A DNA stretch of 64,000 bases. It comes from Caldimonas mangrovi (GTDB taxonomy: Bacteria; Pseudomonadota; Gammaproteobacteria; Burkholderiales; Burkholderiaceae_C). Below, piece after piece: positions 44,585-53,027 of the stretch. The stretch spans positions 1 to 64,000 of the forward strand of contig NZ_JAMKFE010000002.1 of assembly GCF_023721835.1 (NCBI RefSeq), in the 5' to 3' direction. The notes under the pieces are model-generated. The model had not been told where the DNA came from, made no database searches, and saw only the letters and a list, made by a program, of their open reading frames with translations. A program made the position numbers and the translations under genes. The stretch's first letter is position 1, and every line of letters starts with the position of its first letter.

Positions 44585-45262
44585 TCAAACCGGCAGCACC
44601 CCCTGCAGCGAACGGACACAGGCGCGGCCGCTGTCCAGGTGGCGTCCGTCGCGGTCCAGCAGCCGCGCCATCAGGCCGGCGTTGAGCGCAGCGTCGTAAT
44701 CCAGTTCGGGCGAGTCACCGACCATGAGCGCCTCGGCGGGGTCGATCGAGAACGCGGTGACGACGGACAGGAAGGCTTGCGGCCACGGCTTGCTGACGCC
44801 GACTTCTTCACCGATGGCGACATGTTCGACGATGTCGGCCAACCCGGTGGCCTTGAGCTTTCTGCGTTGACCATCCGAGGGCCCGTTGGTCAGCACCGCC
44901 GTCCGGATACCCCGCTTGCGCAAGCTGCCCAGCACCGGCAACACGTCCTCGTACAGATGCGGACGATCGTTGACGCAGTCCATGAAACACCGGTTGAGCT
45001 GCTCGACCAGTGCCTGCGGCGCAGGCAGGCCGAGCACACCGAAAGGGTCGCTGAACCGTCGTATGCGGTACTCCTGCCGGCTCAGCTTGCCCTGCTCGAA
45101 CAGCGAGAAGAGCGGCCGGTCCACCTGCGTGCAGGCCGCCAGGTAGGCCTCGGCGTCGATGCCTTCGCGCGTCACCAGCTCGGCCAGCAGGACATGAGCC
45201 GTCTGGCGCGTCAGCGCGAAGTTGATGAGCGTGTCATCGAGATCGAATATCACGAGTTTCAT
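44585..45262 (-). CDS. HAD-family hydrolase
   Basis: 225 residues. HAD motif I is VIFDLDDTLINF with nucleophile and acid Asp7 and Asp9, motif II VLTNGPSDG, motif III lysine in GVSKPWPQAF, and motif IV MVGDSPELDYD. A cap domain lies between motifs I and II. It resembles phosphoglycolate phosphatase or YjjG-like pyrimidine phosphatases. It ends a minus-strand trio with the FGE-like and sulfotransferase genes (36-base gap). Confidence 0.88.
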   Translation of the reverse strand: MKLVIFDLDDTLINFALTRQTAHVLLAELVTREGIDAEAYLAACTQVDRPLFSLFEQGKLSRQEYRIRRFSDPFGVLGLPAPQALVEQLNRCFMDCVNDRPHLYEDVLPVLGSLRKRGIRTAVLTNGPSDGQRRKLKATGLADIVEHVAIGEEVGVSKPWPQAFLSVVTAFSIDPAEALMVGDSPELDYDAALNAGLMARLLDRDGRHLDSGRACVRSLQGVLPV

Positions 45263-45298
45263 CGGGCTTTTCTCTCCCCGTGCCGTCGGCCAGTGCCC

Positions 45299-45976
45299 TC
45301 ACGCATCCCACACCGGCCGCACGCCGATCGTCGTGGTGCCGATGCGTTCCCATTTCCTGTGGGTCGCGGCGATCTTGAGGCTCCCGGGCCCCTTGCTCCA
45401 GGCGCCGCCTTTCACCGCTCTTTCGAACACGCGTTCTCCGTCGCCGCACCGGTCCTGGCACCACTCGTTCAAGTTCCCGGCCAGGTCGTACAAACCCAGT
45501 TCGGACGGCGGAAAGCTGCCGACCGGGCTCGGCCCACCGAGGTGTTCTCCATAGTTGGCGAGCGCTTCCGTCGGCTCGGCGCAGCCCCACGGGTAGGTGC
45601 GCGCCGGATCGTTGTTCGACGCGAAGTGCTCCCATTCCCGGGTCGTCGGCAGCCGGCCGCCGAGGTAGCGGCAGATCAGCAGCGCGCCCGCCCAGTTGAT
45701 ACCCCACACCGGCAAATCGTCGGCCTGCGGATCGCAGCTCCAGCAACCGCGCGCGCGGTCGAAAAAAAGCGGACTGCGGGGGTTGTGGACGTTCACGTAG
45801 CGATAGACGGATTCGCGCTCTTCTGGCACATGCAGCTCGTTGAGCACCATGGTGGCGAGGCGGCAGGTCGCCAGCGTGGCGGCCACGCGCATGGGCCGGC
45901 CCGCGGTGTCGCCGGTCTGCCGGGCGGCAAAGCGCACGGCAGTGTCGACGTACCGGTGGAGGAGGTCCATGCTCAT
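45299..45976 (-). CDS. formylglycine-generating-enzyme-like (SUMF1) domain protein
   Basis: 225 residues. The second half matches the FGE-sulfatase/EgtB fold: ICRYLGGRLPTTREWEHFAS, YPWGCAEPTEALANYGE, SELGLYDLAGNLNEWCQD, and the ending AVKGGAWSKGPG with GVRPVWD. Proteins of the fold include sulfatase-activating formylglycine enzymes and non-enzymatic relatives. The C-type active cysteines of true FGE are not clearly in place. Its ATG overlaps the sulfotransferase stop (ATGA at 45973-45976), so the two are coupled. Confidence 0.78.
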   Translation of the reverse strand: MSMDLLHRYVDTAVRFAARQTGDTAGRPMRVAATLATCRLATMVLNELHVPEERESVYRYVNVHNPRSPLFFDRARGCWSCDPQADDLPVWGINWAGALLICRYLGGRLPTTREWEHFASNNDPARTYPWGCAEPTEALANYGEHLGGPSPVGSFPPSELGLYDLAGNLNEWCQDRCGDGERVFERAVKGGAWSKGPGSLKIAATHRKWERIGTTTIGVRPVWDA

Positions 45977-46875
45977 CCGGAGTGGGCCCCCTCGGCGCGC
46001 GTGAACGCCGGAGCGGGCGCGGCGCCGCACGAGGACGGCACGGGCAGGTGCGCTGCGGCGAACACCCTGTCGATCGCATCGAGCTGTGCCGCGCTGAGGT
46101 GCGAGCGCCACCGATCGAGCACGTGCTCGCGCAGCCGGAACGACGAAAACGTGCCACCCCGGCTGACGAGTTGCCTTTCCTGCAGGAAGGACAGCTGGGC
46201 CGGATGCGGCTCGACGCCGAGCAGGCCGGCCAGGGAATGCATGGCGGCCTCCGGGTCGCCCAGAAGGTCTTCGAGCGACAGGGTCATGCCGTCGAACAGC
46301 GCTGCGGTGCGGCGGGCCAGTTCTCCGCGAACGGCGACGCTCATCGCGGCGATGGTCGCGGCGTGCACTTCCTCGCCGGCGTGGTGCGACGGCGGCAGCT
46401 TCGCATCGGGCCAGAGGGCGTGGTAGCTGGGTGGCACCAGATCCTCGTAGCGCCAGAAGCCGAGCAAGGCGCTGCGCAGTACGGATGAGACCACCGCGCG
46501 CGGGTCGCGCTGCAGCAGGATCAGTTTCAGCGACGGCAGGAAGCTCTTCAGCCATTCCAGCTTGCCGAACAGCACCGTCTCCTTGAAGCCGATGACGCGA
46601 GAGTCGCCCGACTGCAGCAGGTAGTCGCGCAAGCTGAGCAGATAGGCGCGCAGGCTGCTTTCTCTTGCGAGGCATGGGTGGAGTTGCTGGTCGTCGAAGT
46701 CTTCCTGGCGCCAGACCGACAGGTCATGCGCACGGAAAAAGGCCGTGTGCATCGACAGTGGTTCGTTCAAGCATTCGATCTGCGGATGCGACTGCAGCAG
46801 ATCGTTCAGGAAATTGGAACCCGAGCGATGGTGAGCGAGCACCAGAAAGGGGGCCCGAACCGCCCGCTCGCTCAT
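45973..46875 (-). CDS. PAPS-dependent sulfotransferase
   Basis: 300 residues of the P-loop sulfotransferase fold. The 5'-phosphosulfate loop is APFLVLAHHRSGSNFLNDLL at the N-terminus, and the 3'-phosphate motif is LILLQRDPRAVVSSV near 115-130. It transfers sulfate from PAPS to an unknown acceptor (sugar, lipid, peptide or small molecule). It heads a minus-strand operon with the FGE-like and HAD genes. No PAPS synthesis genes are nearby. Confidence 0.86.
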   Translation of the reverse strand: MSERAVRAPFLVLAHHRSGSNFLNDLLQSHPQIECLNEPLSMHTAFFRAHDLSVWRQEDFDDQQLHPCLARESSLRAYLLSLRDYLLQSGDSRVIGFKETVLFGKLEWLKSFLPSLKLILLQRDPRAVVSSVLRSALLGFWRYEDLVPPSYHALWPDAKLPPSHHAGEEVHAATIAAMSVAVRGELARRTAALFDGMTLSLEDLLGDPEAAMHSLAGLLGVEPHPAQLSFLQERQLVSRGGTFSSFRLREHVLDRWRSHLSAAQLDAIDRVFAAAHLPVPSSCGAAPAPAFTRAEGAHSG

Positions 46876-47181
46876 CGTGCGGCCCCCCGGAAGCGAGTGA
46901 TGCCGAGGTGCACTCCACCTTGGTGCACCGCCGCAAGGGTGCGAGACAACGATTCGGGGCTCAAGGGAGGACGACTGCTGAGCGAAGGCTCCATTCGGCG
47001 ACGCGCGGCGCGAGGCGGCTACTGTCAGGTCTCACAGGTTGTTTCCAACTGCACCGCTCTCGTACCCTAGATTTTTGATAAGGCATGCGGCGCTGCAAGG
47101 CGCGCGGCTACGGGCATCCCGCCCATCCCCCGTTCGTGCCGCGTCCGTGACCCGAAACTGCACTACGCGGAGGTGGATGCC
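46876..47181. other. divergent gap before the signalling operon
   Basis: A 306-base region between the sulfotransferase and the binding-protein gene. No open frame with a family pattern is present. A weak promoter-like pair, TTGTTT (47039-47044) and TACCCT (47063-47068), could serve the plus-strand operon, and AT-rich bases (ATTTTTGATAAGG) follow. Promoters for both divergent units must lie here. Nothing else of note was seen. Confidence 0.4.
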
Positions 47182-48243
47182 GTGCTCGAAGCTGGAACGT
47201 CGCCCGTTGCCCCGCTGGGCCGGCGCGCCAGGGCCGGCCGGGCGGCCGTGCTGCTGGCGGCGCTTTCATGGTTGTGTGTCGTGGGCGCGTGCGGATACGG
47301 CCCCGTCGAAAGGGCCTTGCGCCCGGCGGCAACTCCGGCAGAGAAACTCTCGCTGGCGGCCTCGTCGACGCCGCACGCCGCGCTGCTCCATCTGGCCGAG
47401 GCAAAAGGCTACTTCGCTGACGAGGGACTGGACGTCACGCTGGTGCCGGTGAGCCACGGCAAGGCCGCGATCGACCTGTTGACGCAGAGCAAGGTGGATC
47501 TCGCCGCGGCAGCGGAAGTGCCTTTCGTGATCTCGGTGCTGCAGGGCCAGGACTTCGCGCTCGCCGCGGCCGTGGCCAGCACGTCGAAGGAAATGGCGAT
47601 CGTGGCGCGCGGCGACCGCGCCATCTCCGCGCCGGCGCATCTGGCGGGCAAGAAGGTCGGTGTCACCCCGGGTACCAGCAGCGAATATTTCCTCTGGGCC
47701 TTCCTGATCAGGCATCGCATGGGGCCCGACGCGGTCGAGCTGGTCAGCCTGCCGCCAGGGCGCATGACTCAGGCGCTGGCCGAAGGGCAGGTCGATGCCG
47801 TTTCTACGTGGGAGCCGCTCGTCAGCGAGGCGCGTGCGTCGCTCGGCGTCGGTGCGGTGTCCTTCGTCGAACCGGCGGCCTATACGGTCATGCATGTGCT
47901 GGTCGGGTCGCGCGAGTTCCTGAAAGCCCGCTCCGGGACGGTGAGCCGTTTGCTGCGTGCGCTGCTCGAGGCTGAACGTTTCAGCCGGCTGCAGCCGCGA
48001 GAGGCGATGGCGCTCGCCGCGCAGCGCCTGCAACTCGACCTCGCCACGCTGCAGCCGGCATGGCAGAACCTGCGTCTGCAGGTGGACCTGCGCCAGTCGC
48101 AGCTCATCACACTTGAAGACGAGGCCCGCTGGGCACGTGCGAGAGGGTATGTCGCGCCGGGGGCGCAGACGAACTTCCTGCCGCACCTGCATCTCGATGC
48201 GCTGCTCTCGGCTCGCCCCGAACGCGTGACGGTCGTTCACTGA
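47182..48243 (+). CDS. NMT1-type periplasmic binding lipoprotein
   Basis: 353 residues. The N-terminus has a lipoprotein-like signal (LLAALSWLCVVGAC). The body is an NMT1/SsuA-like binding protein: LLHLAEAKGYFADEGLDVTL, KVDLAAAAEVPFVISVL, GKKVGVTPGTSSEYFLWAFL and EGQVDAVSTWEPLV. No permease or ATPase gene follows. Instead a sensor kinase starts 10 bases later, so this protein is more likely a signal receptor than an importer. GTG 47182 lies eight bases after a GGAGG box; GTG 47173 is in frame but would sit on top of that box. Confidence 0.82.
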   Translation: MLEAGTSPVAPLGRRARAGRAAVLLAALSWLCVVGACGYGPVERALRPAATPAEKLSLAASSTPHAALLHLAEAKGYFADEGLDVTLVPVSHGKAAIDLLTQSKVDLAAAAEVPFVISVLQGQDFALAAAVASTSKEMAIVARGDRAISAPAHLAGKKVGVTPGTSSEYFLWAFLIRHRMGPDAVELVSLPPGRMTQALAEGQVDAVSTWEPLVSEARASLGVGAVSFVEPAAYTVMHVLVGSREFLKARSGTVSRLLRALLEAERFSRLQPREAMALAAQRLQLDLATLQPAWQNLRLQVDLRQSQLITLEDEARWARARGYVAPGAQTNFLPHLHLDALLSARPERVTVVH

Positions 48244-48253
48244 GGGCCCGACC

Positions 48254-49711
48254 ATGAAGATCGGTACCAAGGCACGTCTCGCAACGACCACCCTGCTCGC
48301 GACGATCGGGCTGATCGCCGCCATCACGTGGTGGGCATACCGCGAGGTCGAGCAAGCGAACGTCCAGCACCGGCAGACCGTCGAGGTGGCTCGACGGCTC
48401 ACCGAGTTGCGGCTGGTGACCTTCGAGTACATCCTGCGCCGCGAAGAGCGTGCGGAAGTGCAGGCGAAGAGCGTCTCCATGCGTCTCGCCGGGCTGCTCG
48501 AGGTCGCGGGCTTCCGCGGCCCCGAGCAGGCCGAGATACTCAATGCCTTGCGCGACCGCGCGGCGGGCATGTACGGAGCCTTCTCGGAGTTGCCGCGCCA
48601 GGCCGCCTCGGGCGACCATGCGCTGGGCGAGACGCCGGTGCAGCGGTTCGAGGCCCAGTTGGCGAGCCGGCTGCTGATCGACGAACAGGAGAGTCTGGAA
48701 GATGCCTTCCGCCTGAGCGACTTCTCGACGGCCAGGATGCGCGTCGCACAGCAGCGCGTGGCGACGGTCACGCTCTCCGGGCTGGCGCTGATCGCCCTGG
48801 CCGGACTGGCGGTGTCGTGGCTCATCAGCCGCAATGTGCTGCGGCCGATCCAGAAGCTCCAGGAGGCCACGCGCGCGATCGCCGCCGGCAACCTGGAGTA
48901 CCGCGTGGATACCGGCCGGGACGACGAGATCGGCGAGATGTCGAAGAACTTCGACGCGATGACTCAGGCGCTGCGCCAGTCCTTTGCTCAGTTGGAGCGC
49001 GGCAACCAGGAACTGACGACGCTGAACAAGGAACTGGAAGCGTTCAGCTATTCGGTGTCGCACGATCTGCGCGCGCCGCTGCGCAGCATGGACGGCTTCT
49101 CGATGGCGCTGCTGGAGGACTACGGCGACAAGCTCGACGAAGAAGGGCGCGACAGCCTGCAGCGCATCCGGGCGGCCAGCCAACGCATGGGCCGCCTGAT
49201 CGACGAGCTGCTGAGCCTGTCGCGGGTAACGCGGACCGAGCTCGCGATCCGGCCGGTCGACCTGAGTGCACTCGCGAACGAGATCCTCGAGAACCTGCGC
49301 CAGCAGCAACCGCAGAGCGCAGTGCAGTGGCGCGTCGACGAGGGCCTGACGGCAATGGCCGACAAGGCGTTGATCCAGATCGCGCTGCAGAACCTGCTGG
49401 ACAACGCTTGGAAGTTCACGGGCAAGACGGCGCAGCCGGAGATCCGCGTCGGCGCGACCGAACGCGACGGCCAGACGCACTATTTCGTCGCCGACAACGG
49501 TGTCGGCTTCGACATGCACTATGCCGATCGCCTGTTCGGCGCCTTCCAGCGCCTGCACCATGAAAGCGAGTTCGCGGGCACCGGCATCGGGCTGGCGATC
49601 GTACAGCGCATCGTGCATCGCCACGGCGGCAGGATCTGGGTGGAGGCGCAACCGGGTCAGGGTGCGACCTTCTTCTTCACGCTGGAGAGCACGAACGATG
49701 AGCGACGCTAA
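48254..49711 (+). CDS. sensor histidine kinase
   Basis: 485 residues. Membrane helix 1 (about 9-28), a periplasmic helical sensor (30-170), helix 2 (about 171-192), HAMP linker (192-245), then HisKA with phosphoacceptor His270 in SYSVSHDLRAPLRSMDGFS. The ATPase domain is complete (LLDNAWKFTGK, DNGVGFDMHYADRLFGAFQR, GTGIGLAIVQRI). The binding lipoprotein before it may dock on its periplasmic domain. It overlaps the response regulator gene by 14 bases. Confidence 0.93.
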   Translation: MKIGTKARLATTTLLATIGLIAAITWWAYREVEQANVQHRQTVEVARRLTELRLVTFEYILRREERAEVQAKSVSMRLAGLLEVAGFRGPEQAEILNALRDRAAGMYGAFSELPRQAASGDHALGETPVQRFEAQLASRLLIDEQESLEDAFRLSDFSTARMRVAQQRVATVTLSGLALIALAGLAVSWLISRNVLRPIQKLQEATRAIAAGNLEYRVDTGRDDEIGEMSKNFDAMTQALRQSFAQLERGNQELTTLNKELEAFSYSVSHDLRAPLRSMDGFSMALLEDYGDKLDEEGRDSLQRIRAASQRMGRLIDELLSLSRVTRTELAIRPVDLSALANEILENLRQQQPQSAVQWRVDEGLTAMADKALIQIALQNLLDNAWKFTGKTAQPEIRVGATERDGQTHYFVADNGVGFDMHYADRLFGAFQRLHHESEFAGTGIGLAIVQRIVHRHGGRIWVEAQPGQGATFFFTLESTNDERR

Positions 49712-50153
49712 CAAGGTGATCCTGCTGGTCGAGGACAATCCGGACGACGAGGCGCTGACGCTGCGCGCGTTCAAGCGCAGCCACGTGTTGAACACGCTGT
49801 GCGTCGCGCGCGACGGTATCGAGGCGCTCGATTTCCTGTTCGCGCGCGGCGCCTACAGTCACCGTACGGACGAACCGCTGCCGACCCTGATCCTGCTCGA
49901 CCTCAAGCTGCCCAAGCTTGACGGCCTGGGCGTGCTGCGCGCGATACGGGCCGACGAGCGCACGCGATTGCTGCCGGTGGTCATCCTGACCTCGTCGAAG
50001 GAAGAGCAGGATCTCATTTCGGGCTACTCGCTCGGTGCCAACAGCTATGTGCGCAAGCCGGTCGACTTCTCCGAATTCCTCGACGCGGCCAAGATGCTCG
50101 GCATCTACTGGCTGATGATGAACCAGAGTCCGCCGGAAAGGACTGCGTCGTGA
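49698..50153 (+). CDS. stand-alone response regulator receiver
   Basis: 151 residues, only a receiver domain of the Rcp1/CheY-like type. The acidic pocket is VEDNPDDE (about 11-18), the phosphorylated Asp68 is in LILLDLKLPKLDG and the conserved Lys in SYVRKPVDF. It has no output domain, so it must pass the signal to another protein, most simply the hybrid kinase that overlaps it by four bases (GTGA). Confidence 0.93.
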   Translation: MSDANKVILLVEDNPDDEALTLRAFKRSHVLNTLCVARDGIEALDFLFARGAYSHRTDEPLPTLILLDLKLPKLDGLGVLRAIRADERTRLLPVVILTSSKEEQDLISGYSLGANSYVRKPVDFSEFLDAAKMLGIYWLMMNQSPPERTAS

Positions 50154-52117
50154 ACAGACCCGTTCGCGTGCTGATGGTGGAGGACTCCGAGGACGACGCG
50201 AAGCTCGCGCTGAGGATGCTTCGCTCCGGCGGCTTCGATCCCATCTACCATCGCGTGCAGGACATGGAGTCTTTCCGCCGCCTGCTCGGACAGCAGGCGT
50301 GGGACGTGGTGCTGTCCGACTTCCGGCTGCCGGGTTTCAACGGCGTCGATGCGCTCAACATCTTTCGCAATTGCGGCAAGGACATTCCCTTCATCTTCTG
50401 CTCCGGCACCATCGGAGAGGAGATCGCCGTCGCCGCGATGAAGGCGGGCGCCAGCGACTACGTGATGAAGGGCAATCTCGCCCGGCTGGCGCCGGCGCTC
50501 GAGCGGGAACTCGCGCAAGCGGCCATCCGGGCAGAGCATCGCCAGGGCCAGATCGACCTGGAGGTTTCGCGCGACCGCTACATGGACCTCTACGACTTCG
50601 CGCCGGTGGGCTATCTGACGCTGGCAGGCGAAGGACGAATCACTCAGCTCAACCTCACTGCTGCGGACATGCTGGGCGAGCCGCGCGAGCGGTTGATCGA
50701 TACGGGCTTCTCTCGCTTCGTGATGCCGGCCGACCGGGAACGCTGGCAGCAGCATCTGGCCCGGGCGCTGAACCGCGGCGAGAAGTGCAAGATCGAGATC
50801 GCGCTGGCGCGGGCGGAAGGGCCGCATTGCCACGCTCAGATCGACTGCCTGCGAGTGGCCGACGAGGACGCCGGGACGGTGGTGCGCATCGCCGTCACCG
50901 ACATCACCGAGAGGAAAGAGGCCGAGGCAGATCTGCGCAAGTTCGAGGCGCAGTTGCGCCACGTGCAGAAGATGGAATCGATCGGCACGCTGGCCGGCGG
51001 CATTGCACACGACTTCAACAACATCCTCGGTGCCATCCTTGGCAATGCAGCGCTTGCGCGTGAAGAGGCGGCGCCCGGATCGACGTCCGAAGCCTGCCTC
51101 GGCGAGATCCGCAAGGCCAGCCTGCGCGCTCGCGACCTGGTGCAGCAGATCCTCACCTTCAGCCGGCACGAACCGCAGAAGCTCGTGACACAGCCGCTGC
51201 AGCCCATCGTCGAGGAAACCCAGAAGCTGCTGCGAGCCACGCTGCCGACGCGGGTCGAGTTCGGCGTCGCCGTGGCCGACGTACCGCTGCATGTGCATGC
51301 CGACGCGACCCAGATCCAACAGGTGCTGATGAACCTGTGCACCAACGCCTGGCACGCCCTCAAGGACGGTGAGGGCAGGATCGGCGTTGGCCTGGACGCG
51401 GTCGACCTTGACGAGACCGACTGCCGGCGTCTTGCCGGGCTGCGTGCGGGGCGGCACGTTCATGTCTCGGTGAGCGACAACGGTGTCGGCATGGACGCAG
51501 CCACTCGCGATCGCATCTTCGAGCCCTTCTTCACCACCAAACCGGTCGGGCAGGGCACGGGGCTGGGTCTGTCGGTCGTGCATGGCATCGTGACCGCGCA
51601 CGGTGGTGCAATTTCCGTCGATACCGAGCCAGGACGCGGGACCACCTTCCACCTGTACCTTCCCGCCGTCGGTGCGGACACGCAGGCGCCGGCGCGTGAG
51701 GACACCGCTGTGCGGCAGCCGCGTGGCCGCGGCGAGCGCGTGCTCTATGTCGACGACGACGAAACCATGGTGCTGATGGTCGAACGGCTGCTGCAGCGCG
51801 CCGGCTACGAAAGTCGCATCTGCCTCAGCGCGCTCGAGGCCATCGAGGCGGTGCGTGCGCATCCCGAGGCGTTCGACCTCGTCGTGACCGACTACAACAT
51901 GCCCGAGTTGTCGGGGCTTCAGGTGGCCCGGGCGCTGGCCGAACTTCGACCGGAACTGCCGGTCGTGATCAGCTCTGGATACATCAGCGACGAACTGCGC
52001 ACCGAGGCCCGCGGGCTGGGGGTGGAGGGACTGCTGGAGAAGCAGAACACCTTCGAGGAACTGTGCCCTCTTGTCGGGCGGTTGCTGGCGCGGGGCCCGG
52101 CGCGGAAGGGTCGATGA
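50150..52117 (+). CDS. hybrid histidine kinase with receivers at both ends
   Basis: 655 residues. Order: receiver (1-120, Asp57 in DVVLSDFRLPG), PAS domain (about 140-260), HisKA (His287 in GTLAGGIAHDFNNILGAIL), HATPase (DNGVGMDAATRDRIFEPFFT, GTGLGLSVVHGIV) and a C-terminal receiver (RVLYVDDDETMVLMVERLLQ, DLVVTDYNMPELSG). No membrane segment and no DNA-binding output. It starts with GTG inside the stop of the response regulator. Together with the preceding genes it forms a phosphorelay, which must end in a regulator encoded elsewhere or in protein-level control. Confidence 0.93.
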   Translation: MNRPVRVLMVEDSEDDAKLALRMLRSGGFDPIYHRVQDMESFRRLLGQQAWDVVLSDFRLPGFNGVDALNIFRNCGKDIPFIFCSGTIGEEIAVAAMKAGASDYVMKGNLARLAPALERELAQAAIRAEHRQGQIDLEVSRDRYMDLYDFAPVGYLTLAGEGRITQLNLTAADMLGEPRERLIDTGFSRFVMPADRERWQQHLARALNRGEKCKIEIALARAEGPHCHAQIDCLRVADEDAGTVVRIAVTDITERKEAEADLRKFEAQLRHVQKMESIGTLAGGIAHDFNNILGAILGNAALAREEAAPGSTSEACLGEIRKASLRARDLVQQILTFSRHEPQKLVTQPLQPIVEETQKLLRATLPTRVEFGVAVADVPLHVHADATQIQQVLMNLCTNAWHALKDGEGRIGVGLDAVDLDETDCRRLAGLRAGRHVHVSVSDNGVGMDAATRDRIFEPFFTTKPVGQGTGLGLSVVHGIVTAHGGAISVDTEPGRGTTFHLYLPAVGADTQAPAREDTAVRQPRGRGERVLYVDDDETMVLMVERLLQRAGYESRICLSALEAIEAVRAHPEAFDLVVTDYNMPELSGLQVARALAELRPELPVVISSGYISDELRTEARGLGVEGLLEKQNTFEELCPLVGRLLARGPARKGR

Positions 52118-52191
52118 GCATCGGCCCGATGATCGGCACGGCTCGCATCACAAGACGCAGCACGTCCGGCGGCTGCCATCGGGCTGAGCCG

Positions 52192-52566
52192 TCAATCTGC
52201 TTGCGCCATGCGCTCGGACACCAGCGGCGGCTCGGCTGGCACGATGCCCGCCAAGGCCCGGGCCTGGCAAGGCTGTCGCAACTCGACGTCTGGCAGTGCC
52301 GTGCAACGTGTCATCGCGCCGGCCCTGTTGGCTGACGCCACCTGGCGCGCTTCGGCCCGCTGCACCGCCTGCGTCAGCACCTGGTGAAAGGCCAGCAGCA
52401 GGCACAGTGCGAGTACGAACCCCAGGCTGTACAGCGTGCGGGGTGCACGCCACGCAGGCGGCAGACCTTGCCAGCGGTCGACAACCGCGCGACGTGCGGC
52501 GCGTAAGAAGGGCACCTGGCGTGGATGCACTGCATGGGACGGCTCGACGGATGCGGAACTCGCCAT
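52192..52566 (-). CDS. small single-span membrane protein
   Basis: 124 residues of unknown function. Basic N-terminal part, one membrane helix (LYSLGFVLALCLLLAFHQVL, about 46-65), then a short periplasmic tail with two cysteines (RCTALPDVELRQPCQARALA) that could form a disulfide. ATG 52566 has a good AAGGAG box, which supports it as a real gene. It converges with the hybrid kinase. Confidence 0.6.
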   Translation of the reverse strand: MASSASVEPSHAVHPRQVPFLRAARRAVVDRWQGLPPAWRAPRTLYSLGFVLALCLLLAFHQVLTQAVQRAEARQVASANRAGAMTRCTALPDVELRQPCQARALAGIVPAEPPLVSERMAQAD

Positions 52567-52660
52567 CGTAGGACTCCTTGACCGCGGCTTCGCTGCCGCT
52601 GCATGCGCGAGATGGTCGAACTTCGAGGCGAGCGGTGATGTCGCCCACTCGGACGGCGGC

Positions 52661-52682
52661 GGTGTAGGACAGCGCCTACACC
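52661..52682. repeat. 8-bp inverted repeat
   Basis: GGTGTAGG (52661-52668) and CCTACACC (52675-52682) are perfect arms around a six-base loop. It lies about 95 bases before the start of the small membrane protein gene. It may be an operator for that gene or a structured RNA element. Confidence 0.45.
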
Positions 52683-52728
52683 GATTTCAAGAAAAAGCGC
52701 CCACCCGGTGCGGCAAGACGTGCACGCG

Positions 52729-52758
52729 GCGCCGGCTTGTGCCGACACAAGCCGGCGC
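52729..52758. repeat. 12-bp perfect hairpin in a non-coding gap
   Basis: GCGCCGGCTTGT (52729-52740) pairs perfectly with ACAAGCCGGCGC (52747-52758) around GCCGAC. There is no T run on either side, so a simple terminator is unlikely. It sits in the middle of the 461-base gap between the small membrane protein gene and the protease gene. Confidence 0.5.
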
Positions 52759-52811
52759 TGCGGGTGCGACCGGTCTGGGCTTGCCACGGCAAACCGTGTG
52801 GCATGCCGGCA

Positions 52812-52850
52812 CGCGGAAAGCCGTTGTGCGGTATGCGGCAAATTTCCGCG
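52812..52850. repeat. 8-bp inverted repeat before the protease operon
   Basis: CGCGGAAA (52812-52819) and TTTCCGCG (52843-52850) are perfect arms 23 bases apart. This is about 180 bases before the protease start. Together with the two repeats upstream it makes the 52567-53027 gap unusually rich in inverted repeats. No open frame with a family pattern is found in the gap. Confidence 0.4.
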
Positions 52851-53027
52851 CCCGCGCTGTCGGCTTGCCGGAAGTTTGATGCAAGCAGGCGCGCATCGTG
52901 CTAGTTTGCGTGTACGCGTGGAGTGCCTGAGGACAGCCTGACCTCGTTCCCCGCCGCCGGCCCGGACCGATCGACGCGCTTGCCTGGACCCTGCACCGCG
53001 GTGGTGTGGTTAAACGGAGCGGTGCGC

